DNA of 64,000 bases, taken from Rhizomys pruinosus. Lineage: Eukaryota; Chordata; Mammalia; Rodentia; Spalacidae. A program made the position numbers and the translations under genes. Positions 32,942-44,076 of this stretch are shown here, piece by piece; position 1 is the stretch's first letter, and each line of letters starts with the position of its first letter. The notes below the pieces were generated by a model. It was given only the letters and a program-made list of their open reading frames with translations, did no database searches and was not told the origin of the DNA. The stretch covers positions 458,293 to 522,292 of the forward strand of contig VZQC01010403.1 in assembly GCA_009823505.1 (NCBI GenBank). Reading direction: 5' to 3'.

Positions 32942-33292
32942 GGGAGCCAGGGAGATAGCCAAGTTAGTAAAGGATTTTTGACATGAGCAAGAGGACCTGA
33001 TTTCAGGTCCCCAGCACCCACATAAAGCCAAGCATGGCAGCCTGCATCTGTGATCTCAGCACTGGGGAAGCAGACAACGTAGATCTTCAGAGCCTGCTGG
33101 CCAGCCAAGCTGTCCAAATTGGTGAGCTTCAGGTTCAGTAAGAGACCTTGTCTCCAAAAGTAAGGCAGAGAGTAACTGAGGAAGACATCCAACATTGACC
33201 TCTGGCTTCCACATGCACCAGCACATACATGGACACACATACACATCAACACATATGCACACATACACCACACACATGCACATACAGAATAA
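32942..33292 (+). mobile_element. B4-type SINE with CA-rich tail
   Basis: gagccagggagatagccaag, caggtccccagcacccacat, ctcagcactggggaagcaga, ctggccagccaagctgtcca, then a CA-rich tail. Confidence 0.78.
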
Positions 33293-33519
33293 TTGAATTT
33301 AAATACTTGCATAAGGTCTTTGTCTAATGGTTTGCCTTAATAACACTGTGGTGATCAAATCTACAATTCTTTGTGCATATTTAGTTTAGATGCTGTATTA
33401 GTAACTTCTCTTCCAGCTGTGACGAGTCTCACAGAATTAGCTTAAGAGAGGGGTTGTATTGATTATCCAGAGTCTGAAAATAGAACAAGCATAATATTTA
33501 TTAATGCTTTAAGTTGTCT

Positions 33520-33625
33520 GATGCCAGTGAGTAGACTTAATGATGGAAGCACTTGCCACCAAGCCTGGTGACTTGAGTTTGATCCCCAGTTCCCGCCTGG
33601 TGGAAAGAGAGAAAGTTTTAAAAAT
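33520..33625 (+). mobile_element. Fragment of a B4/B2-type SINE head
   Basis: acttgagtttgatccccagt is a B-box-like motif; only the head remains. Confidence 0.5.
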
Positions 33626-34055
33626 AATATACTATATATTAATCAAAAATAATTCTATTGATATTTCTGCTCATTACATAATTAGAATTTCTTGAGAGAG
33701 TTCTTTTTTCTCACAATGCAAGCAATAAAGGGAAGAATATTTCCCTTGAATTAAGAATCCTTTATTATTCTAGTCCTGTTTTTGCCTTGCAACAATATTA
33801 GCCCTCCCAAGTTATGAATAATGTAATAATCATAGTATCATGCTTTTATTTTTCACTTAAGGAGAAATCCTTAATGTTCAGCCATCTTATCACCTCAAGT
33901 CACTTGTTCTAATGGAGTAGATTAATTCACGTCTAAAGGGAAAAAATCTTGGGGTACACACTCTCTTGAAAATTCCATTCTTTTGTTAAAAGCAGTAATA
34001 GATTTTCCTCATTCTGGATGTTATTATACAAAAGCATAGGAATTACATCTTTCTG
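33626..34055. other. No recognised feature
   Basis: AT-rich, unassigned. Confidence 0.4.
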
Positions 34056-34073
34056 TGCTCACTTAAAACATTG

Positions 34074-34223
34074 GTTTTTTTTTCTTTTTGAGACAGGGTC
34101 TCCCTGTAGCCCCAGCTGTTCTGGAACTCGCTCTGTAGATCAGGCTGGTCTTGAACTCACAAAGATCCCCCTGCCTCTGCCTCCCAAGTGCTAGGATTAA
34201 AGGTGTGCACCACCACACCCGGC
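34074..34223 (-). mobile_element. B1 SINE with long target-site duplication
   Basis: Full-length reverse B1 flanked by tgctcacttaaaacattg (34056-34073 and 34224-34241), an exact 18-base duplication. Confidence 0.96.
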
Positions 34224-34509
34224 TGCTCACTTAAAACATTGTTCTGCTACTTTTGGGGTCAGCTAAGGGAGGACAAAGGAGTGAGGAAGATCAGCTAACA
34301 GGAGGGACAGGCCACTGTGAACAGCGCAATCAGGCTCTCCAAAAACGTGTTTGTGGAGAAAAAATCAATTATCCTTCAATCATTTTGATTATAGAAAATG
34401 ACAACCAATGTGTAACTTCTAACTTGATAATGCTTCTGAAATTGATGGTTGAGCCTAATTTTGCTTGTTTTATCAGGAGATAAACAATTATCTTTTATAG
34501 AAATAAATC

Positions 34510-34603
34510 TAAGCTGAGTGTGGTGGCACACATCTTTAATCCCAGCACTCAGGAGGCAGAGGCAGGCAGATCTCTGTGAGTTCAAGGCCAGCCTGGTCTA
34601 CAT
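34510..34603 (+). mobile_element. B1 SINE, 3'-truncated
   Basis: ctgagtgtggtggcacacat, tcccagcactcaggaggcag, aggccagcctggtctacata; it stops before the tail. Confidence 0.88.
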
Positions 34604-34932
34604 AGTGAAATTTATGTATGGAAGAGGCACACTGGGAAAGGGAGAGGTGAGGAGCATCGTGTGGAGCAGAATGAGGTTCAAATTTGTGACACCTTTGAGT
34701 ACAGTGCTACACAGAATAGGTCTAGCGATTTCACTTGAGACGTGACAGACTGAATCCATGAGCTGGTCAAATGGCTCACTGGGATTCATGCTGTCTCATG
34801 ACAGGCCTACAGGACTGCTAGAACTGGCCTGGCAAAGCCCAAAAGACAGGAGATCACAAGTCATTCCTGTCCCATCAATAAAGATGACCACTGTTACCCA
34901 AAGGAGGGGGCATGGCATCCGTCATCCGAAGA
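34604..34932. other. No recognised feature
   Basis: Unassigned. Confidence 0.4.
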
Positions 34933-34943
34933 GCCCCAGTTCT

Positions 34944-35654
34944 TTTTTGTTTACCCCAAAGCCAATTTTTATTGAAGCTTTCTGCATTTTATACAAAAAT
35001 TTCCCAGTCAAATCCAGACCCATCCCCCTTCCTTACTGACCCCCGCCAGAGCTCGTGCATTCTGCCAAACATGTTTTTCAACTTTTTCTCAGTCTCTTTT
35101 AAAATTTTCAATGCAGAAGTTTACTGTTTCAGGCAGAAGTTCACCATTTCAGTCAGTTCTTTGATCCAGTCTTTTTTTTTTGTTGTTGTTGTTGTTATTG
35201 TTGTTCCTTCCAATTTGCATCACTCCAAAATATGCATAGATGCATGCCACATATATCAAGATTATGACACCATAGATTTTAGCATCTTCGGCTTATGATT
35301 TTTTCTTTCTTTTTTTCTTTATTAGGCTGAAAGATGTCATGTTTCCTTAAGGAAGTATTTGAAGGCTCCTCCTTGGCAAGCCCAAACCACCATCAGTTCT
35401 GCCCTTGTGCTCCACACTGGGGTGTTCCCCTCCCATGGTCACCAAATGAGGTCCAGTAAGCACCGAATCCTGTCTTGATCTTCCTCTACTGGCCTCTGTG
35501 ATACAGCCTGAGTAGTCCAACAATGGCAGTCTATACTCTGAAGAAGTAGAAACCCCAGTAGTTGCTCAGTCCAGAACCAGGATGTCTCAGCAGTCCCCAT
35601 CTGGCACTGAAGGTTTGGAGGTTTCTTGGAGAGACACAAGAAAGTTGAAAAGCT
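34944..35654 (-). mobile_element. Family B retroposon with target-site duplication (copy 2)
   Basis: 711-bp reverse insertion flanked by gccccagttct (34933-34943 and 35655-35665). On its own strand it begins agcttttcaac and ends with ggcagaatgcac, a G-rich tract, AATAAA and an A-rich tail. About 90% of copy 1 can be followed. The duplication and the tail indicate LINE-type retroposition. No long frame is conserved between copies. Confidence 0.82.
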
Positions 35655-35665
35655 GCCCCAGTTCT

Positions 35666-36657
35666 GCAGAGCACAGTTGTGAGAGAGGCCAAGGCTGATG
35701 CGTTAGTTCATTCTGAGGACAAGAGGACTGCTGCTGAAGGGGAACAGAACCATGCATGTTCTAAAGCAGAGACAGACCCCAGTGGACTCTCCCTGTCAAA
35801 TGTTGTTTGGGGGGACACTGGGGAGGGACAGACTCATAAAATATGGGATATGGTGTTTGATGAAGCACCTGAGAGGAAGGGCACACAGTGAGGCAGGGGC
35901 CGCACACACCCCGGGAGCCTGTAGTGAGTTCTGATGGAGGAAGATTAGAACCCAGGCCCGCCCAAACCCATTCTTTCCTTTTGTCCTCACAGTCCCATCT
36001 AAGCTGACAGATGCTCCCCAACCACGGGCTTGACTGGGGATTCCTGCCACCTGATATTCCACAGATAGAAGAAGGGGCCCTGAAAATGTCTTGGGTGAAA
36101 CTCCTCCAGAGGAGGTTGACCTTGGGGCAGCAGCAGGGCGGAGAGGACCTGACAGAATCCCTGAGGACGAATCTGTGCAAACGTGTGAGACACAAGTCAG
36201 GATCCCCTATGCCAGTGCCAGTCCCCCCAGGGACTGTGTGTTTCATGTTAATTTTCACAAAGGCATGTGAGTTTGATGTGTGATAACATAAAGGTGTGTG
36301 TATTGTGTGCATGTATGTTTAGAAATATGTGAAAATTTGAGAGCAGCCTGTGATCATTTCCATGAAAATGAAACAAATATGCAGCATCATGCAAAGATAG
36401 AGAGGCTCGTCCCTAAACCAGAGCTAATATTAAATCATTCTACCCAACATAAACACATAAAATTGTGTGGCGATTTTGATTCACACAGAACAAAGGCAGC
36501 ATTCTACCTGCGTGGACTTGACTCAAGAAGGACAAGTTACCTTCTAGGCTACAAGCCGGTCACCCTGCCTCCATTGCAATGGCCCTTTTGTTAAGAGACA
36601 ATGTCACAGAGGAGGAAACAGAACAAAAAAATGAAAAAAGAGAAGGAAAGCAATTTT
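35666..36657. other. Unassigned, locally GC-richer
   Basis: 35680-36260 is GC-richer than its surroundings, with frames open on both strands (70, 90 and 183 codons). No domain, splice pattern or known protein was recognised. It could be a decayed processed pseudogene or LTR. Confidence 0.35.
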
Positions 36658-36870
36658 TGACCTGGAGAGATGGCTCAGCAGTTAAAAGCATTGGCTGCTC
36701 TTGCAGAGGTCCCAGGTTCAGTTCCCAGCACTCATATGACAGCTAACAACCGTCCATAAGCCCCAGTTCCGGGGACACCAATGCTTTCCTCTGGCCTCCT
36801 TGGGCATTGCAATCATATCATGCAATACATACACGCAGGCAAAACTTTTGTACACATAAAGTAAAAATTA
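36658..36870 (+). mobile_element. B2/B3 SINE, older copy
   Basis: gacctggagagatggctcag, ttcccagcactcatatgaca, A-rich tail. Confidence 0.82.
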
Positions 36871-36898
36871 ATCAATCGTTTTTAAAGTTTAAAAGAAA

Positions 36899-36902
<4 letters not shown>

Positions 36903-36930
<28 letters not shown>

Positions 36931-37077
36931 ACATACCGTGAGGCATGTGTGGAGAGCAGAGGACAGGTATCAGGAGGCAGTTAGTTCTGTCCTGCCCTAA
37001 GGATCTCAGGGATTCAACTCATGTTGTTTGACTTTGTAGCAAGTTCCTTTACCTACTGAGCTATCTCACCATCCCTG
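36903..37077 (-). mobile_element. B3/B4-like SINE with GT tract
   Basis: (GT)n at 36903-36930, then gtggagagcagaggacaggt and the head end tactgagctatctcaccatc. Confidence 0.65.
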
Positions 37078-37113
37078 GAAGCAGGGTTTGTTTGCTTTTA
37101 CACATTTGTTTTC

Positions 37114-37116
37114 TAT

Positions 37117-37155
<39 letters not shown>

Positions 37156-37178
37156 CTTACTTACTTACTTACTTACTT
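37114..37178 (+). repeat. (TTTA)n-(TTAC)n microsatellite
   Basis: About 11 attt units pass into about six actt units. Confidence 0.94.
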
Positions 37179-37179
37179 A

Positions 37180-37297
37180 CATGTGTATATGAGCAAGTGT
37201 GTGTATGGGTGCTTGCTGAAGCCAAAAGAGGGCATCAGATCTTCTAAAGCTGGAGTTACAGGTCCTTGTGAGCCACTTGACATAGGTACTAGGACCT
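37180..37297 (-). mobile_element. B3-type SINE, part 1
   Basis: catcagatcttctaaagctg and gagttacaggtccttgtgag are B3/B2 blocks in reverse. Interrupted at about 37297; it resumes at 37569. Confidence 0.7.
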
Positions 37298-37568
37298 ATT
37301 GGGTTTAATATGTGCAATTAGGTTAGATCTATCCAGGCGTGAACACCAGATAAAGAAGGACAGACACCAGGCTTAGGTCACTCTGGGATATATTTCAGGA
37401 ATAACCATGGCTAAGCAGCCAACACCAAAAGATGGCTTCCGGATCAGGCCCCTTTAAATGTCTTGGGTGGGACTTCAGGTAAAGAGGAATTAGTCATTGA
37501 ATGACCCTTTCTGAAGGAAGTAGACAATCTGCTTGTCCCTTGGAATGGTGAGAGAGCCAGAACTAACA
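37298..37568. mobile_element. LTR-like insertion splitting a B3 SINE
   Basis: About 270 bases that start near tgggtttaatatg and end aactaaca. The SINE sequence on each side joins if it is removed (ggacct versus ggaacc at the edges). TG...CA ends fit a small solo LTR. No promoter signals are evident. Confidence 0.45.
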
Positions 37569-37632
37569 GGAACCAAGCTGGTCCTCTTCCAGAGCACAAG
37601 TTCTATTAACTGTTGAGCCATCTTTCAGCCTC
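37569..37632 (-). mobile_element. B3-type SINE, part 2
   Basis: ggaaccaagctggtcctctt and gttgagccatctttcagcct complete the tRNA-like head. Confidence 0.72.
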
Positions 37633-38439
37633 ATGAAAGCAGGGGTTTTTGCTGTTGTTGTTGTTAATGCCTTCTTTTGTAACCATGTACCTCTTCCCTT
37701 TCTTGGTCCATCATTTTAGGGGACTGGGATGATGTTTACAGATACGTGTCTTGGAAAATGTAAAGCTGTTTTAAGCATAGATGGAGATGACTGAAATAGA
37801 GTATAAATGCAAATGGAGACTGTCCCGGGATGACTTTTCCATAGAGCAGAGGAATTTGAGGTCTAGCAGCGATCCCCAATTCTGGTGCTTCAGAGACAAG
37901 GCTGTAGAAGGAAATCTGGTTTCAAGCACCTGCCCTGTCAAGCTGAGCTGCCAGTTCAAAAATTCCTAATTCCGTGCTGAACCTATCCGGGGCTGCAGCA
38001 CCTAAGCCATGTGCTCTTGTGACCTGGCTCCTAAGAACCTCAATTTATTGTGCTACCTAAGATAGTAAATGAATGTGGGTGTTTTTACAAATTAGCAAAT
38101 CAAAGTCCTGAACAGCAAGTTTGAGAAGTATTAGGCCTAGGGATGAAAAGGCAAGGTTGTCTGATAACATAAAGGTGTATTCAAACTTGTAGTTCCCCAA
38201 ATTGATGCTGGAGAAATTGTTTTGAATAAACCTATCAGTGAGGCCTGACTCAGCAACACAGTTCCAGGAGACCTCTGGAAGAACAGGAGGCCTCTGAGTT
38301 CAGGCCCACTCTTATAACTAATGTTAAGAGTCAGGCTATTTACTGTGGTTTAACTGTAATTTTGGATTAAAGTTGCAGGAGGAACTAAGGTACCTTGTCT
38401 ATTGAGTCAGGAGAGAAGTAATTTGTACTAACCTGGTAC
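37633..38439. other. No recognised feature
   Basis: Unassigned; its last part may belong to the MLT1 LTR that follows. Confidence 0.4.
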
Positions 38440-38745
38440 ATCCTATCTGTCCACAAGGCAGATGAGACAGAAAGACCCACCAGTGGGCAGTCTGGCCACA
38501 GTTGGCCTGAATGTGGCAGCTGTGGGATTCTGGGAAAGGTACAAAAATAAAAGAAACAAATTCTGTGTCTCCTTCTGCCTTCGGAAAGGATGTGCCCCTC
38601 CCAGCACCTTGACTGTAGCCCGGTGAGATTTATTTTGGTCTTGTGTCCTGAAATACTATGAGGTAATCAATTTTTGTTGCTTTAAGACACCAAACGTCTG
38701 GTAATTTGTCATAGTGGGAGTAGAAAAATGAGTTATGATCATTAA
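38440..38745 (+). mobile_element. MLT1-type MaLR LTR 3' part
   Basis: ctatgaggtaatcaattttt, gttgctttaagacaccaaac and gtctggtaatttgtcatagt follow the MLT1 3' order. The 5' boundary is approximate. Confidence 0.6.
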
Positions 38746-38828
38746 GATAAAACATTTCTTAATGTAGAAAAATTAGAAGAGATTATTTTCAGGAATTAGA
38801 ACCTGACTTAAATCTTCCTAGTATTTTT

Positions 38829-39093
38829 TTTTTATTTTTTTTATTTTTTATTTTTTTTTTAATTTATTTATTTCTGTATGTGTATGAATGTACTGTCTGC
38901 ATGCAGGTCTGTGCACCCGTGTCGTGCAATGCCGCGGAGGTCAGAAGAGGGTCTCGGATTCCCCTGGAACTGGAGTTCTCCTGGAATTGGAGTTACAGAC
39001 GGTTCTTAGCCGCCATGTGGGTGCTGGGGATCGAACCCAGGTCTTCTGCAAGAGCGTCGGTGCTCTTAACCACTAGGCTGTCTCTCCAGCCCC
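38829..39093 (-). mobile_element. Young B2 SINE, duplicated-segment subfamily
   Basis: Full-length, CpG-rich reverse copy with 15-base duplication cttcctagtattttt (38814-38828 and 39094-39108). Confidence 0.95.
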
Positions 39094-39295
39094 CTTCCTA
39101 GTATTTTTATGGTCATGAATAAAGGTTTAAAGCTAGCTAGTATATATTTTGAGAATGAATAATTTGGAAAAATCATTTTTAGCAGATATCCATATTCTCT
39201 TGCATTTGAAAACAGATATGCAAAACATGGAGTTCTGTATAATTGACCTGGGACACTGTGCAAATGTTTTATTGAATATTTCTATAGACTAGGTG

Positions 39296-39320
39296 TGGTG
39301 GTTTGAATGAAAATGTCCCC
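39296..39320 (+). mobile_element. hAT-Charlie-like element, 5' piece
   Basis: ggtggtttgaatgaaaatgt is the start of the RCHARR1-like element that continues at 39848 after two nested insertions. Confidence 0.7.
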
Positions 39321-39587
39321 TGAGTCTGAGCTTTTGTCCAAAGCAGTTGGGAGTAATGCATATTGGAAACAACAACAACAGAAAGGACTGCATTGAAGAA
39401 CTGACTGAAACAGTGAACTTCTGCTCAAAACACTCAACTTCCTTATGGAGAATATTGAGAAAGACTGAGAAAGAGATGAAAAGCATGTTTGGCAGAATGC
39501 ATGAGCTCTGGCGGGGTGGGGGAATGGGGGGGAGACATGGGTCTAGATTTGTTTAAAAAATAAAAATAAATTTATGTGAAAAAAAAA
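39321..39587 (+). mobile_element. Family B retroposon, truncated (copy 3)
   Basis: taatgcatattggaaacaac, actgactgaaacagtgaact, ggcagaatgcatgagctctg, a G-rich tract, an A-rich end. Flanked by gaaaatgtcccc (39309-39320 and 39588-39599), so it retroposed into the hAT element. Confidence 0.85.
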
Positions 39588-39604
39588 GAAAATGTCCCCC
39601 ATAG

Positions 39605-39847
39605 GGGCTGGAGAGATGGCCTAGAGGTTAAGAGCATCGACCCCTCTTACAGAGGACCCAAGTTCGATCCCCAGCACCCACATGGTGGCTGAGAACCGTG
39701 TGAAATTCCAGTTCCAGGAGAACTCCAGTTCCAGGGGAATCTGACACCCTTTTCTGACCTCCACGGCATTGCATGACACGGGTGCACAAACCTACATGCA
39801 GACAGTACATTCATACACATACGAAATAAATAAAATAAAAAAAAAAA
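39605..39847 (+). mobile_element. Young B2 SINE nested beside family B
   Basis: Full-length, duplicated-segment subfamily, flanked by gaaaatgtcccccatag (39588-39604 and 39848-39864). It inserted into the target copy left by the family B insertion. Confidence 0.95.
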
Positions 39848-40197
39848 GAAAATGTCCCCCATAGGCTTCAAGTATTCAGACATTTTGTCCCCAGTTGGTG
39901 GCGATGTTTGGGGAGGTATTAGAAGGTGTGGCCATGCTGGAGGAAGTATGTCACTGGAGGTGGCCTTAGAGAGTTTAACAAGCCTTGCTAGTCTCCCAGT
40001 GGTCCTCTCTTGGCTTCCTGTGCTCATTGGAAGATGTGAACCTTATATTTCTGCTCCAGCTCCTACCACTATGCCTCACACCACAATGGACTCTAATTCC
40101 CTGGAACTGTCAATTGTAAACTCAAATAAATGCTTCCCTTTATAAGTTCCCTTGGTCATGGTGGGTTTATCACAGGAACAGAAGACTAACTAATATA
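39848..40197 (+). mobile_element. hAT-Charlie-like element (RCHARR1-like), main part
   Basis: gtccccagttggtggcgatg, catgctggaggaagtatgtc, caaataaatgcttcccttta, tatcacaggaacagaagact. Non-autonomous; no transposase. Confidence 0.72.
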
Positions 40198-41726
40198 CTA
40201 GGTCTCTAATATACCACTAAAAATAAAGATGTTATAATAGAAAAGACCTTATTAAAATGCATATATTATATAAGATACCCTGTGACTTTTAGAGTAATTT
40301 AGATTAGACAAAAGAGAAAATAATAATTATTTCACAGTCTAATTGTGCTGGATTGGATCTGTAGAACACTTCCTTGAAAGTATCAAAGGCAATAAATGTC
40401 AGGACAACAGGACAAGGCCTTGGGGTCCTCCTTTAAAAAGGCCCTCTTTAACTCCATATTAGAAATCTTACCTGTGTGGTTATATGCTTTTGCTTTGTTT
40501 TAGTTTTATTCATTGTACTTAAGGGTACCTAATGCTACATTCTGTCTTAGGGTACTTCAGAATCAAAACCCACAGAACATATGTGCATTGCATATACATT
40601 TCTTATACGTTATAGACATGATATGCACAGATACATGATAATATTTATTTCAGGAAAATTGTTTCTATAGATTTGGAGGGTGAGAAGTCCTATATGTATA
40701 TCTGCAAACTGAAGACCTAGAACAATCAGTGGTGGAAATTCATGCCCAAATTCAAAGCCCTGAGAACCAGGAACATGAGTGGTACCAGTCTTTGCTCAAA
40801 GGCATTTGAACAGTTAGATGGAGCGAAGACCACCCTTACCAATGTGAGTAGGATTACCCAGTTCCTTGAAATCATGAATTTACTATCTACTTGAGCTGGA
40901 ATACCCAGATGTCATACAGGACATGGGTCATCCCCACAGCCATGTGTGTAAGAACAACACCAAAAGGACAAGGTAACATCACTTGCATTCATTTATGGAA
41001 AGCTCACATTTAACATTCAAATGCTAGAGGAAAATGTGACGTAAAGTGTTAACCCATCTGTCAAGATGAAAAATAACATGTGTTAGTTACTACCTTCCGC
41101 TCCAGATTATTTAGTAAATCTGTGCGATTTTATTTTTAGTGAGAAAGTATTCCAAATGTCATCATGTAAAAGTAACGATCAGGTAAAATCCTATAATTCT
41201 TATTCAAATCCTGGAATATCAATATATTTTGATAGGTACTCCTGATTAATTAGGACGAGCTTTTTTTTTTTCTTCTTCTAGATTTTAATTGGCACACGAC
41301 AAGGTAAGTTCTAAAATGGGACAAAATTCTTTCCCGGGTTCAGGCTACCACATCTGTGTGCTGCCCATGATTAAAGGCACTACCATATGGAGCTTTCTGA
41401 TCACCTTTGTAAAAGTCCTTTAAACACATGCTAGGTCCTGTTGGATGGATCCGCTGCATAAGACACAGTAGTGTAACTCACATGCAGCTGGAGACTTTAT
41501 AGAAAACTCCATCACTCTAAACTTGCCAAGTTCAAGCTTTCTTCATTAAAGCCCTAATGAAGTATGACACAGGTATTTAAGTATGGTTCTTGTAGATCTT
41601 TATTAAGCAATTAGGCTGCAAAAACCACCTTAATGAACTCTCATTTCTAAAGGAATAATGAGCTCTTTTTGCATTTTTAAATTCATGGCTGACTACCTCT
41701 TTGTAAATAAAATTATTATACTTATG
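40198..41726. other. No recognised feature (1.5 kb)
   Basis: One of the longest stretches without a recognised repeat. AT-rich, with a T run near 41264. No frame of 60 codons or more occurs on either strand, and no exon is evident. Confidence 0.45.
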
Positions 41727-42098
41727 GGCTGAAATATATCCTGCCTCTAAAATTCACATGTTAAAGCCCTAATTCCAAGCACCTGAGAATCCGATTACAT
41801 TTAGCTATAGAGCCTTTAAAGAGGTAATGAAGTCATATGGTGGGCCCTAGTTCACCCAAATGGTTTCCTTGCAAAAAGAGATAAGGTCATAGATGCAGAG
41901 AAAAGTGAGGATGCAGGTAGAAACTGGCCAGCTACAGTCAAGGAGAGAAGTCACAGAGGAAAGCGGCTATGCCTTAACACCAGATCTTAGACTTCTGCCT
42001 TCCAGAGTCATGAGGACACACATTGTTGTTGTTTAATCAAGACAGACTGTGGTACTTTGTTATGGCAGGCCTAGAGGCAATCCTAGAAAACTGATATA
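41727..42098 (+). mobile_element. MaLR LTR (MLT1/MST type), nearly complete
   Basis: tatgggctgaaatatatcct, attcacatgttaaagcccta, gtgggccctagttcacccaa, gactgtggtactttgttatg, ggcaatcctagaaaactgat. The order runs 5' to 3' through a MaLR LTR. Confidence 0.82.
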
Positions 42099-42504
42099 AA
42101 TAATAGGGACCACGAGGGAAATAACCTATTTGTGTTTCATGTTGTGGAAAGGAATCTGAAAAGTACCTGCTGTATGTAGCCTAGCAAGCACACACCAACT
42201 TGATCTTTAAGCTGGCAGTAATCCAATGGTTAATCAGGAGGAATGCAAGACTCAGAGGCCTTGGTGTATGGGAAACCCCTATTTCACAGGAACGACCATA
42301 AGGACACAGCAGGGGGCATGAGGAGAGATGACTAACATCAGCAACCTCAGACACAAGGCTCCCCACCTTGACCAGAGGGCAAGACTGAAGTCTGGAATGA
42401 CCGACTGCCTTTGTTTCCCTCTCTGCGTAGTCTGCCAGCTGAAGATGAGATGGAAGGAAGATCTCTATGACAAGCCATAGTCTTCTCAGCTCTGAATAAA
42501 GAAT
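42099..42504. other. No recognised feature
   Basis: Could hold more of the family A element upstream, but there is no second copy here to compare. A 112-codon minus-strand frame (42181-42519) has no known domain. Confidence 0.35.
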
Positions 42505-43207
42505 AAAGCAACCATCCAAACATCTGTGTCTATACCAAAGAAACCTACCATAACAATTAGTACTGTTTAAATACCTATATATCTAATTGTGTGTGCTTCA
42601 TTAGTAGGATCGAAAGGCTATATGTTATACTGTTTAATACCTAAATATCTAATTGCATGTGCTTCATCAGTAGGATCGAAAGGTTATGCCTGGACAAGCT
42701 GGCAGCCCATGAAAGAAAACAGCCAGAACTGACTAGAGACCAAGACATCAGCTCCAGAGAAAGTAGAGTGTTTTGCTTCTCATCCACCTGTGCCCCTTTT
42801 CTAAGCCTAGGGAACAATCTGTGGAAGAGGGGGCGTGGTAGAATGTAAGGGCTTCGATTGGGGTTAATGGTGAAACTACAACAACATAGACTGGACACTC
42901 ATTTGATCAACTTGATTGAACATACAAGCCCCCCCTGGTGGATGGTGGGACCCATGAGCTGTGTGGGTTTGGGCACAACTGCTTGCAAATTGGTTTTACA
43001 TGAAGGATGCTTGTACTCACAAATTATCACTTATTGTTAAAAAAAATGAAAAAACAAAACAAAAAAGCAGAGAAAGATGCAGAAAACTTACGGGCAGAAT
43101 GCATGATCTGGGATGGGTAGGGGGGGGGTGGGGGGAAGGGAAGGGGATATATGCCTGAACTGAATTGGAAAATGTTGTATGAAATACACAAAGCATCAAT
43201 AAAAAAA
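42505..43207 (+). mobile_element. Family A retroposon, longest copy (copy 3)
   Basis: About 700 bases, from accatccaaacatctgtg to atacacaaagcatcaataaa and poly(A). It contains the G-rich tract at 43116-43145 and gcagaatgcatgatctggg. A roughly 64-base part is tandemly duplicated (42545-42680), whereas copy 1 has it once. I infer the 3' region of an L1 lineage or a composite non-autonomous retroposon. Confidence 0.75.
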
Positions 43208-43211
43208 ATGG

Positions 43212-43214
43212 GAA

Positions 43215-43249
<35 letters not shown>

Positions 43250-43250
43250 A
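43212..43250 (+). repeat. (AAAT)n microsatellite
   Basis: About nine units growing from the family A poly(A) tail. Confidence 0.93.
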
Positions 43251-43289
43251 AGAATAAAGCAGAGTTGGTGGGGGTTTTGTTTTTATTTT

Positions 43290-43433
43290 TCATTTTTTAA
43301 GACAGGGTGTCTCTGTAGCCTCAAGTGGCCTGAAACTTACTATGTAGACCAGGTTGGCCTCCATCTCACAGAGCTCCATCTGCCTCTGCCTCCTGAGTGC
43401 TGGGATTAAAGGTGTGCACCTCTACGCCTAGAT
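43290..43433 (-). mobile_element. B1 SINE
   Basis: aagacagggtgtctctgtag, aggttggcctccatctcaca, gctgggattaaaggtgtgca. Confidence 0.9.
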
Positions 43434-44017
43434 ACACAGTTTTATGTCTCAATTCCTTTATGTTGTTAAGTATTCTGAAATGACACGTGTGGCAGATCGA
43501 ATTCTGGTTACATAGCCATGGTGCAAGCCTTTTCTACTCTACCTTCTCCACTTGGAGTGTGAATCGACGAAGAAAACACATATTTCTTTCTAGCATGTTT
43601 GTAACCTGACAGCCCTGGAACTGTGGGTTAGAGTACTAAACACAATCATCACTGTCTCAAAGCATGTATTTTCTCTTTATGACATATTAGATTATGCATT
43701 CCATTGATCCACGCTAAGCCATCCTGGAATATTGCCTGGGCCTCTTCCCGTCTGCTATCGATTGTCTTCTGCCTCGGGATGCTCGCTCTTGATTTACTTT
43801 CCTTCTCTGCTTGTGCAAATCCTGGCTTTCTTCTCTTCTGGAGCAAGGAGGGATCTCAGAAGTGTCCCAGGAGGTTTTACAAGGCACCAACAGCTTGCCC
43901 CAAACGCAGCACCACGGTGCCTGCATCTAGGCTGTCCTTGCTTCTCTGTCCACCTAGCAGGAGTTCCCTTCTGCCATTCCCTAGAGTATCAAGACCACGA
44001 CTGTGTGGCAGGCCCCA

Positions 44018-44018
<1 letters not shown>
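43434..44018. other. No recognised feature
   Basis: Frames of over 100 codons run through this into the CA tract, without a known domain; compositional artefacts. Confidence 0.4.

Positions 44019-44074
<56 letters not shown>
44019..44074 (+). repeat. (CA)n microsatellite
   Basis: About 28 CA units, uninterrupted. Confidence 0.98.

Positions 44075-44076
<2 letters not shown>

Noticed and set aside
36903..37178. Short-spaced simple repeats considered as a CRISPR-like array
   Set aside because: GT and TTTA/TTAC units are contiguous microsatellites without spacers; no cas genes exist in this mammalian sequence.
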